Assembly: GCF_043643765.1 (NCBI RefSeq)
Contig: NZ_JBHZSP010000003.1
Coordinates: 62,001-126,000 of the forward strand
Origin: Marinomonas posidonica_A
GTDB lineage: Bacteria > Pseudomonadota > Gammaproteobacteria > Pseudomonadales > Marinomonadaceae
Direction of reading: 5' to 3'
Length of the DNA: 64,000 bases
Shown here: positions 26,213-36,134 of the stretch, in pieces
How the letters are laid out: every line of letters begins with the position of its first letter
Numbering within the stretch: the stretch's first letter is position 1
Program-made: the position numbers and the translations under genes
Notes under the pieces: generated by a model
What the model saw: only the letters and a program-made list of their open reading frames with translations
What the model was told of the DNA's origin: nothing
Databases searched by the model: none

Positions 26213-27370
26213 ATGTCTAAGCAACTTAGAGTGGGAATGGTTGGATCAGGTTATATGGGGAAGGCACATGCGATTGCCTATCGTAACGCGATGGCTGCAT
26301 TTGAGATATCCAATCAATCTCTGATATGTGACATGTTAGCGGATGCGACACCTGAATTGGCCAAACAGAAAGCGACAGAACTTGGCTTTCATCGCTTCAC
26401 TGGGGATTGGAAAGAGTTAGTTGCCGATCCGCAGATCGATGTGGTTGATATTTGCGCACCGAATTTTCTTCACAAAGACATAGCCTTAGCGGCTATTGCT
26501 GAAGGCAAACATGTATACAGCGAAAAGCCGCTGGCATTGAGTGCGGCAGACGCCAAACTTATGACGGAAGCGGCAGAGGCTGCAGGTGTGAAAACATTAG
26601 TCGGCTTTAATTATATCAAAAATCCTACAGTGCAATTTATTAAGCGGCTTATCGAGCGTGGCGAGTTAGGCGACATCGTGCACTTTCGTGGTGTCTTTAA
26701 TGAAGACTACCTAGCCGATGCAACTTTGCCTTTTAGTTGGCGCTTACAAAAAGAGTTTGCTGGTACCGGTGCATTAAACGACTTGGGATCGCATTTAGTG
26801 CAATTGGCATTGCACTTGGTAGGCCCAATTCATGAATTGTGTGCAGATCTGAAGATTGTGCACTCTCAACGTCCAGTGGCAAGTCCTGCTGCGCAAAGCT
26901 CAGCCATGGGCGAAGTCGAAAATGATGATCAAGCACACATGGTGGTGCGGTTTGCCAATGGTGCGCAAGGCACGCTGGAAACCTCTCGTGTGGCTTGGGG
27001 TAGAAAAAATGGTTTGTCGTTTGAACTCACCGGTACGAAAGGTAGCGTGGTTTTTGATCAGGAAAGTTTGTCTGAATTTTCACTTTACCTGTCTGGTGAG
27101 CAGCCAGACGTACAGGGCTTTAAACGAGTATTGGTTGGGCCTGAACATCCGGACTATGCCGCATTTTGTGTGTCGGCTGGGCACGGTTTGGGCTTCAATG
27201 ATATGAAAGCAGTTGAAATTCGTGACCTCTATGAGGGCATTGTTCATGGTCAAACCCTATGGCCAGATTTTAGAGCGGCTGCGCAAGTCAATGTGATACT
27301 CGATGACGTACTTAAGTCATATGAAGGAAATGCTTGGGTCAAGGTTGAACAATATGATGGGGATCGATAA
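26213..27370 (+). CDS. Gfo/Idh/MocA family oxidoreductase, inositol cluster
   Basis: 385-residue NAD(P)-dependent dehydrogenase. N-terminal Rossmann fold with VGMVGSGYMGKAHAIAYRNA, the family EKP motif in HVYSEKPLALSA, and a C-terminal domain with the catalytic Asp-His pair in NDLGSHLVQLALHL. It is first in the iol operon and its last base is the first base of iolC, so the two are tightly coupled. It is longer than, and distinct from, the IolG at 34633; it may oxidise scyllo-inositol, another inositol isomer, or an inositol-derived inosose. Confidence 0.85.
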   Translation: MSKQLRVGMVGSGYMGKAHAIAYRNAMAAFEISNQSLICDMLADATPELAKQKATELGFHRFTGDWKELVADPQIDVVDICAPNFLHKDIALAAIAEGKHVYSEKPLALSAADAKLMTEAAEAAGVKTLVGFNYIKNPTVQFIKRLIERGELGDIVHFRGVFNEDYLADATLPFSWRLQKEFAGTGALNDLGSHLVQLALHLVGPIHELCADLKIVHSQRPVASPAAQSSAMGEVENDDQAHMVVRFANGAQGTLETSRVAWGRKNGLSFELTGTKGSVVFDQESLSEFSLYLSGEQPDVQGFKRVLVGPEHPDYAAFCVSAGHGLGFNDMKAVEIRDLYEGIVHGQTLWPDFRAAAQVNVILDDVLKSYEGNAWVKVEQYDGDR

Positions 27371-29313
27371 TGAAAAATAAGAATCTGGATGTCATCTGTT
27401 TAGGTCGTGCGGCGGTGGATTTGTATGCCGAACAAATCGGCGCGCCATTAGAAGATGTCAGTAGTTTTAAGAAGTATTTGGGTGGATCGTCAGCCAATAT
27501 TGCATTTGGTACGGCTCGCATGGGGTTGAAGTCTGCCATGTTAACTCGTGTCGGCGATGAGCACATGGGACGTTTTGTGCGTAATGAGTTGGCTCGCGCT
27601 GGGGTCGATGTATCCCATACGGTGACAGATCAGGACCGCTTAACTGGTTTGGTATTGCTGGGCATTAAAGATCAGGATACGTTTCCGCTTATTTTCTATC
27701 GTGAAAATTGCGCCGACATGGCCATTTCAGAAGAGGATTTTGATGAGGAGTTTATTGCCTCATCAAAAGCTTTATTGATTACGGGAACCCATTTCTCTAC
27801 GGAATCTACCGATAAAACCGCTCGTAAGGCTATTGAATTCGCTAGAGCGAATGACACCAAGGTGGTCATCGACATCGACTATCGTCCTGTACTCTGGGGC
27901 TTGACTGGTCGTGGTGAAGGGGAAAATCGTTTTGTTTCTGACGATGCTGTTACGCAACATATTATGTCTATTTTGCCGTTGTGCGATTTGATTGTGGGTA
28001 CGGAAGAAGAGTTTCACATTGCGGGTGGTTGCGAAGATACCATTGAATGTTTGAAACGTATTCGTAAAGTATCGTCTGCTGAGTTAGTTGTGAAACGCGG
28101 TGCTTTGGGATGCTCTGTGTTCAAGGGTGACATTCCTGACACCTTGGATGAAGGTATTACTCGTTACGGTGTGACCGTTGATGTGCTCAATGTGTTGGGT
28201 GCTGGGGATGCTTTCTTGAGTGGTTATTTGCGTGGTTGGATCAATCAAGAAAGTACCGAAAACGCGTGTGATTATGCCAATGCATGTGGGGCCATTGTGG
28301 TATCGCGTCATGGTTGTTCGCCTGCCATGCCTAGCTTGGAAGAGCTAGATTATTACCTGATACATCGTGATGAAATTTTACGTCCAGATTTGGATCCAGT
28401 GTTGAATTATTTGCATCGTGTTACGACCCAACGTATCGAGCGTGAAGGGGAAGACAAAGATTGGCAAGACATGTGTATTTTAGCTTTTGATCACAGACGT
28501 CAATTTGTTGATATGTGTCGTGAAGCCGGTGCGCCTATTTCGCGTATCAGCAAAGCGAAAGAGTTGATTTTGCAAGCAGCTTATGAAGGCGCGCAAACCC
28601 TAGGCGATACTGTGGGTGGAACGGGGATCTTGGCGGATGGCACCTTTGCACAAAATGTGTTGAATGATATTACAGGTAAGGACCATTGGATTGCACGTCC
28701 GGTAGAGATGCCGAGCAGTCGCCCAATACGCTTTGAACTTGGCAATAATATTGGTCAAGCCATTGCGACTTGGCCTGCTAATCACATAGTCAAATGCTTG
28801 GTGTTTTATCATCCAGATGACGAAGTAAATTTGCGCAGTGAGCAAGAGCAAAAAGTCATGGACTTGTATCGTGCTTGCTGTACCACCGGACATGAACTTC
28901 TATTGGAAATTATTCCGCCAGCAGGTTCTCATGTAGACGATGAGACATTGTCTCGCTCTATTGAGCGTTTCTACAATCTTGGTGTGTTCCCAGATTGGTG
29001 GAAGCTACCTCCATCTAGCAAAGCGTCTTGGCAGAGCATAAAGGCTGTTATTAAGGCACGTGCACCGCATTGTCGTGGCGTTGTGTTATTGGGCTTGGAT
29101 GCGCCTGTGGATGAACTGAAGGCTGGTTTCGAAGCCGCAGATACTGATCTATGTAAAGGCTTTGCCATTGGTCGTACTATTTTCTCTACACCAACCAAAG
29201 CATGGTTGAAAAATGATATCAACGATGCCGAGTTTGTGGCTCAGGTGAAAAGTAATTATCTTGAAATGAGTGAACACTGGCGTCAGCGTAACCAAGTGGG
29301 TAAGTCTCTTTAA
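27370..29313 (+). CDS. iolC: Bifunctional 5-dehydro-2-deoxygluconokinase / DUF2090 aldolase-like protein
   Basis: 647-residue fusion. Residues 1-330 are a PfkB-type kinase: KKYLGGSSANIAFGTARMG near the N-terminus and NVLGAGDAFLSGYLRGW (GAGD, about residue 275) with the catalytic Asp. It phosphorylates 5-dehydro-2-deoxygluconate. From about residue 365 a DUF2090 domain follows (DMCILAFDHRRQFVDMCREA; VKCLVFYHPDDE), the arrangement found in proteobacterial IolC. DUF2090 has a TIM-barrel look and probably performs the IolJ aldolase step, as no separate iolJ is present in the window. It starts on the last base of the preceding gene. Confidence 0.95.
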   Translation: MKNKNLDVICLGRAAVDLYAEQIGAPLEDVSSFKKYLGGSSANIAFGTARMGLKSAMLTRVGDEHMGRFVRNELARAGVDVSHTVTDQDRLTGLVLLGIKDQDTFPLIFYRENCADMAISEEDFDEEFIASSKALLITGTHFSTESTDKTARKAIEFARANDTKVVIDIDYRPVLWGLTGRGEGENRFVSDDAVTQHIMSILPLCDLIVGTEEEFHIAGGCEDTIECLKRIRKVSSAELVVKRGALGCSVFKGDIPDTLDEGITRYGVTVDVLNVLGAGDAFLSGYLRGWINQESTENACDYANACGAIVVSRHGCSPAMPSLEELDYYLIHRDEILRPDLDPVLNYLHRVTTQRIEREGEDKDWQDMCILAFDHRRQFVDMCREAGAPISRISKAKELILQAAYEGAQTLGDTVGGTGILADGTFAQNVLNDITGKDHWIARPVEMPSSRPIRFELGNNIGQAIATWPANHIVKCLVFYHPDDEVNLRSEQEQKVMDLYRACCTTGHELLLEIIPPAGSHVDDETLSRSIERFYNLGVFPDWWKLPPSSKASWQSIKAVIKARAPHCRGVVLLGLDAPVDELKAGFEAADTDLCKGFAIGRTIFSTPTKAWLKNDINDAEFVAQVKSNYLEMSEHWRQRNQVGKSL

Positions 29314-29336
29314 TCGCCCGCTAACGGAGGCAAAAA

Positions 29337-31199
29337 ATGGAAACAATTCGTTTGACCATGGCACAGGCCTTGGTAAAGCATTTGCAAGCGCAATACACAG
29401 TGATTGATGGTAAAGAAGTGCCATTATTTGGCGGTGCTTGGGCGATTTTTGGTCACGGTAATGTGGCTGGGATCGGGGAAGCGCTGGCGCAAGTTAAAGA
29501 AGAATTTACCACTTATCGTGCGCACAATGAGCAGGGCATGGCGCTAGCCGCTTGTGCCTATGCTAAACAACATAGACGTCAGCGTATTATGGCTTGTACC
29601 ACATCGATCGGCCCCGGTGCGTTGAATATGGTAACGGCAGCGGGTTTGGCCATGGCTAACCGTCTACCTGTGTTGTTCTTACCAGGTGATGTGTTTGCTT
29701 CGCGAACGCCAGATCCTGTGCTTCAGCAAGTAGAGCATTTCAATGATCCAAGTATGTCGGTAAACGACAGTTTCCGCCCTGTGTCACGATACTTTGATCG
29801 TATTAATCGTCCTGAGCAGCTCATTACCAGTTTGCCTGTGGCGATCAATACTATGTTGGATCCGATTTCATGTGGTCCAGCCACCCTTGCTTTGCCGCAA
29901 GACGTGCAGGCCATGGCTTACGATTATCCGCTTAGCTTCTTCGCTAAAAAAGTACATGGGTTGCGTCGCAATCGTGCTGATGTACAACAGTTATCTAATG
30001 CGATTGAGGCCATTAAGCAAGCAAAGAAACCTTTGATGGTGATAGGTGGTGGTGCGCATTACAGTGACGCTTTGCCAGAAATCAAAGCCTTCGTTGAAAA
30101 ACATGGCGTTCCAGCCTGTGAAACGCAAGCGGGTAAGGGCGCTTTACCATGGGATCATCAATGGAATTTGGGTTCAGTCGGTGTGACGGGCTCCAGTGGG
30201 GCGAATGCGGCAGCGCAAGAAGCCGACTTGGTCATTGCCGTGGGCACTCGCTTGCAAGACTTTACCTCGGCGTCTCGTACCTTGTTTGCCAATCCAGACT
30301 GCACCTTGTTGAGTCTCAATACTGCGCCTTTTGATGCGGAAAAGCACAATGCTTTGCCATTGGTGGCGGACGCGAAAACCAGCCTACAAGAGATGCAAGC
30401 GGATTTGTCTGCTTGGCAGAGTGATCAGGCATGGCAAACGCAAGTCATGGACTGGAATAAAGCTTGGTTAGCCGCTGTAGACAAGGCGACAGCTTTGCCA
30501 CAACAGGCGAGTGATACCGCTTATTTGCCTACTGATGCCAACGTCATTGGCGTCATCAATCGTCAGGCACAAGCTAATACCACCATAGTGCAAGCGGCAG
30601 GTGGTCTGCCAGGTGAGCTACATAAGTTATGGCGTACTTCGGATGACTTGGGTTATCACGTGGAATATGGCTTCTCTTGCATGGGCTATGAAATTGCTGG
30701 TGGCATGGGCGTGAAAATGGCCACACCTGAGCGTGACGTGATTGTGATGGTTGGTGATGGTAGCTATTTGATGCTCAATTCTGAGATCGCGACCTCAGTC
30801 ATGCTGGGTTTGAAACTCACCATAGTGGTGTTGGACAACCGTGGTTATGCCTGCATTAACCGTTTGCAAAATGCCTGTGGTGGTGAGTCGTTCAACAACC
30901 TACTACAAGACTGTCATACGGTGGAAGCCGGTGCGCCAAAAACCGATTTTGCGGCACACGCCAAAGCGTTAGGTGCTGAGTCCGAGCAGGTCGCTTGTTT
31001 GGCCGAATTGGACGCCGCGTTAGAGCGTGCCCGAGCCAGTGACAAAACTTATGTAATCGCCATTGATACTGACCCTATGCCAAGTACACAAGAAGGTGGT
31101 GCTTGGTGGGATGTGGCCGTACCAGAGGTATCGAGTAGACAGCAAGTAGTGGATGCTGAGCGTCACTATCAAGTTGCGAAACAAAAACAGCCTTATTAA
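29337..31199 (+). CDS. iolD: 3D-(3,5/4)-trihydroxycyclohexane-1,2-dione acylhydrolase (decarboxylating)
   Basis: 620-residue thiamine-diphosphate enzyme that opens the ring of the inositol intermediate to give 5-deoxyglucuronate. N-terminal ThDP domain with the activating Glu in RAHNEQGMALAACAYAKQ; central DHS-like domain; C-terminal ThDP/Mg binding motif GDGSYLMLNSEIAT followed by VVLDNRGYACINRLQN. Length matches IolD. It is 23 bases after iolC with SD GGAGG. Confidence 0.97.
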   Translation: METIRLTMAQALVKHLQAQYTVIDGKEVPLFGGAWAIFGHGNVAGIGEALAQVKEEFTTYRAHNEQGMALAACAYAKQHRRQRIMACTTSIGPGALNMVTAAGLAMANRLPVLFLPGDVFASRTPDPVLQQVEHFNDPSMSVNDSFRPVSRYFDRINRPEQLITSLPVAINTMLDPISCGPATLALPQDVQAMAYDYPLSFFAKKVHGLRRNRADVQQLSNAIEAIKQAKKPLMVIGGGAHYSDALPEIKAFVEKHGVPACETQAGKGALPWDHQWNLGSVGVTGSSGANAAAQEADLVIAVGTRLQDFTSASRTLFANPDCTLLSLNTAPFDAEKHNALPLVADAKTSLQEMQADLSAWQSDQAWQTQVMDWNKAWLAAVDKATALPQQASDTAYLPTDANVIGVINRQAQANTTIVQAAGGLPGELHKLWRTSDDLGYHVEYGFSCMGYEIAGGMGVKMATPERDVIVMVGDGSYLMLNSEIATSVMLGLKLTIVVLDNRGYACINRLQNACGGESFNNLLQDCHTVEAGAPKTDFAAHAKALGAESEQVACLAELDAALERARASDKTYVIAIDTDPMPSTQEGGAWWDVAVPEVSSRQQVVDAERHYQVAKQKQPY

Positions 31200-31227
31200 T
31201 CATTGAAACGATTTAGGATGCAATCAG

Positions 31228-32151
31228 ATGAACAAAAATAACAACGCAGTAGCTGCTTCTAACGTTCGAATTGGCATTAATCCGCTGACTTGGACAAATG
31301 ATGATTTGCCTTCATTGGGGGCTGATACGCCTTTGGAAGTGTGTTTGAGTGAAGCCCGCCAAGCCGGCTACAGTGGCATCGAATTAGGTAATAAATTCCC
31401 ACGTGACCCTGTGGTACTTGGGCCAATTCTGCAAAAACATGACTTGTCCTTGGTGTCAGGCTGGTACAGCGCGCGTTTAATGGAGCGTAGTGTGGAAGAA
31501 GAAATTGCCGCCATGCAAGATCATTTAAACCTGCTTAAAGCACTAGGATCTGATGTCATGGTGTTTGCCGAAGTCACTAATTGCATTCACGGTGATCAGT
31601 CTGCTCCTTTGTCACAGCGTCCAGGTATGACTGAGCTGCAATGGGTTGAATACGCTAAGCGTATTACCCAAGTGGCGGATTACATGGCCGAGCAAGGTGT
31701 TAAATTGGCTTATCACCATCATATGGGCACTGTCATTGAAACCGCTGAAGAAGTGGACAAATTGATGGCCATGACGGGCAATAATGTTGGGTTGCTATTA
31801 GACACAGGTCACATCACCTTTGCGGGTGGTAATCCTCTGGAAATGGCGAAGAAACATGCTCAACGTATTGTTCATGTGCATTGTAAGGATATTCGTCCAA
31901 GCATCTTAAAGGACAATCTAAACCGTGACAGTGCGTTTTTAAATGCCGTATTAGATGGTGTTTACACCGTACCAGGTGACGGCAGCATAGATTATGCCCC
32001 GATTTTCGATGTGTTAAAAAGCGTCGATTATCAAGGTTGGATTGTGGTGGAAGCTGAGCAGGATCCTGCGATTGCGCATCCGCTAACCTATGCCACCATG
32101 GGATATAAGTACTTGTCGAGCAATCTGCAACAAGCAGGGTTTGCGATTTAA
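31228..32151 (+). CDS. iolE: Myo-inosose-2 dehydratase
   Basis: 307-residue TIM-barrel (AP endonuclease 2/sugar isomerase family). It opens RIGINPLTWTNDDLPSLG, the typical IolE N-terminus, and has the metal-binding text AYHHHMGTVIE, LLLDTGHITFAGG and VHCKDIRPSIL, ending with WIVVEAEQDPAIAHP. It removes water from scyllo-inosose to give the diketone used by IolD, encoded immediately upstream. Spacing to iolD is 28 bases. Confidence 0.97.
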   Translation: MNKNNNAVAASNVRIGINPLTWTNDDLPSLGADTPLEVCLSEARQAGYSGIELGNKFPRDPVVLGPILQKHDLSLVSGWYSARLMERSVEEEIAAMQDHLNLLKALGSDVMVFAEVTNCIHGDQSAPLSQRPGMTELQWVEYAKRITQVADYMAEQGVKLAYHHHMGTVIETAEEVDKLMAMTGNNVGLLLDTGHITFAGGNPLEMAKKHAQRIVHVHCKDIRPSILKDNLNRDSAFLNAVLDGVYTVPGDGSIDYAPIFDVLKSVDYQGWIVVEAEQDPAIAHPLTYATMGYKYLSSNLQQAGFAI

Positions 32152-32230
32152 CACAAGCTGATAATAAACAACAGGGAGCGCCAAAAAGGTGTTCTGTTTA
32201 CCGAATTGATGAATGAAAGAGAGAAGGTTT

Positions 32231-33757
32231 ATGTCTAGTTCAAACACACTGATGGGTAATTTTATTGATAATCAGTTTGTCGCGAGTGCCTCAGCTCGTC
32301 AGGCTAATGTATTCAATCCTGCTACTGGTGATGTATCGTTGCAGGTGTCGTTAAGTACGGTTTCTGAGACGGAAGCAGCGATTGCATCCGCGCAAACTGC
32401 CTTTGAAACTTGGTCTCAGGTGACACCGCTAAATCGTGCCCGAGTGTTGTTTAAGTTTAAAGCATTGGTAGAAGCGAACAGTCGTGAATTGGCGGAGTTG
32501 ATTTCCAGTGAACACGGTAAAGTATATTCCGATGCCTTAGGTGAATTGACTCGTGGTCTTGAGGTCGTGGAATTTGCTTGCGGTATTCCACATCTACAAA
32601 AAGGTGAACACAGTTTAAATGTGGGTCGTGGTGTAGACAGCTACAGTTTGATGCAGCCACTGGGTGTGTGCGCTGGTATCAGTCCATTTAACTTCCCAGC
32701 CATGGTGCCAATGTGGATGTTCCCTGTGGCGATTGCTTGCGGTAATACTTTTGTGATGAAACCATCCGAAAAAGACCCAAGCACCATTATGCGTTTGGCG
32801 GAATTGTTGAAAGAAGCTGGTTTACCTGATGGTGTGTTTAATGTGGTGAACGGCGATAAAGAGTCGGTTGATGTTTTGCTAACAGACGAGCGTGTTCAAT
32901 CGGTGAGCTTTGTGGGTTCTACGCCCATCGCAGAATACATTTATGCGACAGCCAGCGCTCATGGTAAACGAGTTCAAGCCCTTGGTGGTGCAAAAAACCA
33001 TATGTTGGTGATGCCTGATGCGGATCCGAATCAAGTAGTGAATTCCTTGATGGGCGCGGCTTACGGCTCTGCGGGTGAGCGTTGTATGGCAATCTCAGTG
33101 GTGGTTTGTGTTGGTGATGAAGTGGCGGATAACTTGATTGCGAAATTGCAGCAAGAGATTTCGACCATGACAGTTGGTCCTGGTCTGTATAAACAGTTTG
33201 GTCTAGAAGAAGAGCCTCACATGGGACCGCTGATCAGTAAAGAGCATGCTCAGAAAGTACGTGATTACATCACATCAGGGGAAGCAGAGGGTGCGACCTT
33301 GGTCGTGGATGGTCGTCAGTTTGTCCGCAAAAATCATGAACAGGGTTACTTTGTTGGACCAACCTTGTTTGACCATGTGAAAGAGAATATGCGAATTTAC
33401 AAAGAAGAGATTTTTGGCCCAGTGTTGTCTGTGGTTCGCGTCGATTCTTACGAAGAAGGTTTGGCTTTAATCAACCAACACGAATACGGCAATGGTACGG
33501 CCATCTTTACTCGCGATGGTGATACTGCACGTCAGTTCACTGAGAAAGTACAAGTGGGCATGGTCGGCGTCAATGTACCGATTCCTGTGCCAATGGCCTT
33601 CCACAGTTTCGGTGGTTGGAAGCGTTCTTTATTTGGTCCTTTACACATGCATGGTCCAGATGGCGTACGTTTTTACACTCGTATGAAGACCGTCACAGCG
33701 CGCTGGCCAACAGGGCTTCGTGCAGGGCCAGAATTCTCTATGCCAACCATGAAGTAA
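32231..33757 (+). CDS. mmsA: CoA-acylating methylmalonate-semialdehyde dehydrogenase
   Basis: 508-residue aldehyde dehydrogenase of the MmsA/IolA type, converting malonate semialdehyde from inositol breakdown to acetyl-CoA and CO2 with NAD and CoA. Markers: GVCAGISPFNFPAMVPMWMF, the catalytic Cys in GSAGERCMAISVVV (about residue 285), and EEIFGPVLSVVRVDS. The C-terminal FHSFGGWKRSLFGPLHMHG is typical of MmsA. The ATG at 32231 follows GAGAAGG; an ATG 18 bases upstream is too close to the SD to be used. Confidence 0.95.
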   Translation: MSSSNTLMGNFIDNQFVASASARQANVFNPATGDVSLQVSLSTVSETEAAIASAQTAFETWSQVTPLNRARVLFKFKALVEANSRELAELISSEHGKVYSDALGELTRGLEVVEFACGIPHLQKGEHSLNVGRGVDSYSLMQPLGVCAGISPFNFPAMVPMWMFPVAIACGNTFVMKPSEKDPSTIMRLAELLKEAGLPDGVFNVVNGDKESVDVLLTDERVQSVSFVGSTPIAEYIYATASAHGKRVQALGGAKNHMLVMPDADPNQVVNSLMGAAYGSAGERCMAISVVVCVGDEVADNLIAKLQQEISTMTVGPGLYKQFGLEEEPHMGPLISKEHAQKVRDYITSGEAEGATLVVDGRQFVRKNHEQGYFVGPTLFDHVKENMRIYKEEIFGPVLSVVRVDSYEEGLALINQHEYGNGTAIFTRDGDTARQFTEKVQVGMVGVNVPIPVPMAFHSFGGWKRSLFGPLHMHGPDGVRFYTRMKTVTARWPTGLRAGPEFSMPTMK

Positions 33758-33778
33758 TGTTTTACGAGGGGAAGCACT

Positions 33779-34603
33779 ATGTCACGTTTACTCAGTAAAA
33801 AGCGTCAACAGGCTGGGCAGTCACAAACTCAGTTGGTGACGCCAGCCAGTGCCAATTGGCAGTATGTTGGCTTTGAGGCTCATCAGCTAAAAGCAGGTGA
33901 GTCAGTTAGCCTTGCGACCGGCAGCGACGAAGTTTGCGCGGTGATTTTGAGTGGTAAGGCGAATGCGCGCACTCAGAATGAGTCCTGGGATGACATTGGT
34001 GATCGCATGAGTGTGTTTGATCAAAAAGCTCCTTATGCGGTGTATGCGCCTGCTCAAGATGAAATTGCTATTGAGGCGCTGACCGATGTGGAAGTGGCGT
34101 TTTGCAAAGCGCCAGGCAAAGGTGGCCATGGGGCTAAATTGATTCGTCCTGATCAGTGTCAGTACGAAACCCGTGGTGTGGCGAGTAATACGCGCCACGT
34201 TTGCAATATTTTGTTTGGTAATGAACCTGCTGATAGTTTGTTAGTGTGTGAAGTGATCACACCTAGTGGTGGTTGGTCTAGCTACCCGCCTCACAAGCAT
34301 GATACCGACGCAGCGCCAGCGGAAACTCAGTTAGAGGAAACTTATTACCACAAGATAGATCCACCTCAAGGTTTTGCCTTTCAGCGTGTCTATACAGACG
34401 ATCGCAGCATTGATGAAACCATGGCGGTGGAAGATGGGGACTTGGTAATGGTGCCAGAAGGCTACCATCCTGTGGGCGTTCCTCATGGTTATCAGTCTTA
34501 CTATCTGAATGTCATGGCAGGACCTAGTCGTAACTGGATCTTTCATAATGACCCCGATCATGAATGGATCATAGAACGCGATAAAAAAGTAAATAATGGT
34601 TGA
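33779..34603 (+). CDS. iolB: 5-deoxy-glucuronate isomerase
   Basis: 274-residue IolB, made of two cupin-like halves. The metal-binding motif is GGWSSYPPHKHD in the middle, followed by ETYYHKIDPPQGFAFQRVYT and VMVPEGYHPVGVPHGYQSYY, all typical of IolB. It isomerises 5-deoxyglucuronate to 5-dehydro-2-deoxygluconate, the substrate of the IolC kinase. GAGGGG precedes the ATG; 21 bases after mmsA. Confidence 0.95.
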   Translation: MSRLLSKKRQQAGQSQTQLVTPASANWQYVGFEAHQLKAGESVSLATGSDEVCAVILSGKANARTQNESWDDIGDRMSVFDQKAPYAVYAPAQDEIAIEALTDVEVAFCKAPGKGGHGAKLIRPDQCQYETRGVASNTRHVCNILFGNEPADSLLVCEVITPSGGWSSYPPHKHDTDAAPAETQLEETYYHKIDPPQGFAFQRVYTDDRSIDETMAVEDGDLVMVPEGYHPVGVPHGYQSYYLNVMAGPSRNWIFHNDPDHEWIIERDKKVNNG

Positions 34604-34632
34604 TTGAATAAAAATAACTTAAGGATTTCACT

Positions 34633-35631
34633 ATGTTGAATTTTGCTTTATTTGGTGCGGGTCGTATTGGCAAGATGCATGCGCAAAACCTTCAGGCGTT
34701 CGCGCATTCAAATTTGAAATACGTTTATGATGTGTATGCACCAGCCGCACAAGAAGTAGCAAAAGCCACTGGTGCGGAAGTGGCGGTCAGCGTTGATGAC
34801 GTTTTAGCGGATCCAGAAGTGGATGCGGTATTGATCGCGACCAGTACTGACACGCACGTGGATTTGATCATCAAAGCGGCAAAAGCGGGTAAAGCGATTC
34901 TGTGTGAGAAACCGATTGATCTGGATACAGCGACCGTTAATGCTTGTATGGAAGAGATCAAAGATTGCAATGTGCCGATTCAAATTGGTTTCAATCGTCG
35001 TTTCGATCCAAGCCATGATGCAGCAGCCAAAGCCGCTCATGATGGTAGTGTTGGTAAACTAGAGCAAGTTATCATCAGTAGCCGTGATCCAGGTATGGCG
35101 CCTGTGGAGTATTTGAAATCCTCAGGTGGTATTTTTCGTGACATGATTATCCATGACTTTGACATGGCTCGCTTTGTCTTGGGTGAAGAAATAGTGGAAA
35201 TCCAAGCCTTTGGAAGTGCCTTGGTAGACGAAAAAATCACTGAAATTGGTGACGTTGATAGTGTCATGGTGATTATGAAGAGCCAATCTGGTCGCTTGAT
35301 TCACATTAATGGATCACGTCGTGCTGCTTACGGTTATGACCAGCGGGTTGAAGTATTTGGTTCTGAAGGTATGGTGATTTCTGAGAATCAAACACCAACC
35401 TCTGTTGTGCGCTACAACACGGATACAACCGGTGTGAAAGATCCACTGTTTAACTTCTTTATTGATCGCTATGGTGCGGCGTATAACCTACAACTAACTT
35501 CGTTCATAGAGAATGTGTTGGCGAAGCGCTCTGTCTCTCCAAGTTTTGAGGATGGTCGTCGTGCTCAGATTTTGGCTGACGCGGCGCAGAAGTCATTTGA
35601 TACCGGCGAGAAAGTAACACTCTCTTGGTAA
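34633..35631 (+). CDS. iolG: Inositol 2-dehydrogenase
   Basis: 332-residue Gfo/Idh/MocA dehydrogenase. MLNFALFGAGRIGKMHAQNL is the NAD fold; EKPIDLD holds the conserved Lys, and the catalytic block reads GGIFRDMIIHDFDMARFVLG, as in myo-inositol 2-dehydrogenase. It oxidises myo-inositol to scyllo-inosose, the first step of the pathway. It is last in the iol operon and followed by a strong terminator. AAGGA lies before the ATG. Shorter than, and only generally similar to, the oxidoreductase at the front of the operon. Confidence 0.95.
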   Translation: MLNFALFGAGRIGKMHAQNLQAFAHSNLKYVYDVYAPAAQEVAKATGAEVAVSVDDVLADPEVDAVLIATSTDTHVDLIIKAAKAGKAILCEKPIDLDTATVNACMEEIKDCNVPIQIGFNRRFDPSHDAAAKAAHDGSVGKLEQVIISSRDPGMAPVEYLKSSGGIFRDMIIHDFDMARFVLGEEIVEIQAFGSALVDEKITEIGDVDSVMVIMKSQSGRLIHINGSRRAAYGYDQRVEVFGSEGMVISENQTPTSVVRYNTDTTGVKDPLFNFFIDRYGAAYNLQLTSFIENVLAKRSVSPSFEDGRRAQILADAAQKSFDTGEKVTLSW

Positions 35632-35662
35632 TGGGTTTGTTTAGCTATTTTTTCTTTTAACG

Positions 35663-35696
35663 AAAAAGCCCCTTTGCATTTGCACAGGGGCTTTTT
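35663..35696 (+). terminator. Terminator of the iol operon
   Basis: AAAAAGCCCCT (35663-35673) pairs with AGGGGCTTTTT (35686-35696). T-rich on both flanks, so it may work in both directions. Confidence 0.9.
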
Positions 35697-35751
35697 ATTA
35701 AAAAATGTCCCGTCCTGAAACTGTTAAAAACAAGAGTGCTCGATCGCTGAT

Positions 35752-35880
35752 TTAGGCCAACCAGTTTGTTGTCTCAACACCGCTCCAATTGATGTAGGAG
35801 GCTGGGCTATTAGGATTTGGGAATCGCTCAAGCTTGGCTTCGGTAAAGAGAAATTTATACGCTTTGTTTAGTAGTTTCAT
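35752..35880 (-). CDS. Possible small protein, 42 residues
   Basis: Short frame beginning MKLLNKAYKFLFTEAKLERF and ending SYINWSGVETTNWLA. The composition (Trp, Pro-Asn repeats, balanced charge) is not typical of a random frame, and AGAAGG lies about 12 bases upstream, slightly far. Longer in-frame starts exist at 35919 and 35952. It stands alone in the 503-bp gap between iolG and the thioesterase. I do not recognise the family; it may be chance. Confidence 0.3.
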   Translation of the reverse strand: MKLLNKAYKFLFTEAKLERFPNPNSPASYINWSGVETTNWLA

Positions 35881-36077
35881 GGTGTCTTTTAACCTTCTTG
35901 TGAACAGCAGAATTATCATGATTTCACCCCTACTGGGTGTTGAATGAGGCAAGCTTAAAAGGCGGCTTTGATGAGCACAACTGATGTGTTCTCAGGTGAA
36001 TGGTGAGCTTATTTCAACTATCTGATTTGGAATGTGTTTTTCGCTAAATCAGGTAGTTTTATGCTTAATTGAGGAGG

Positions 36078-36116
36078 ATAAAGGCCCAATTGTGCACAAT
36101 GCTTTATGGGCCTTAA
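36078..36116 (-). terminator. Probable terminator of the thioesterase gene
   Basis: Inverted repeat AAGGCCCA / TGGGCCTT around an 18-base loop, 19 bases after the stop of the minus-strand thioesterase. On the minus strand a short T-containing tail (TTTATCC) follows. Confidence 0.55.
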
Positions 36117-36134
36117 TATGAAGTTTGAAAAGCT

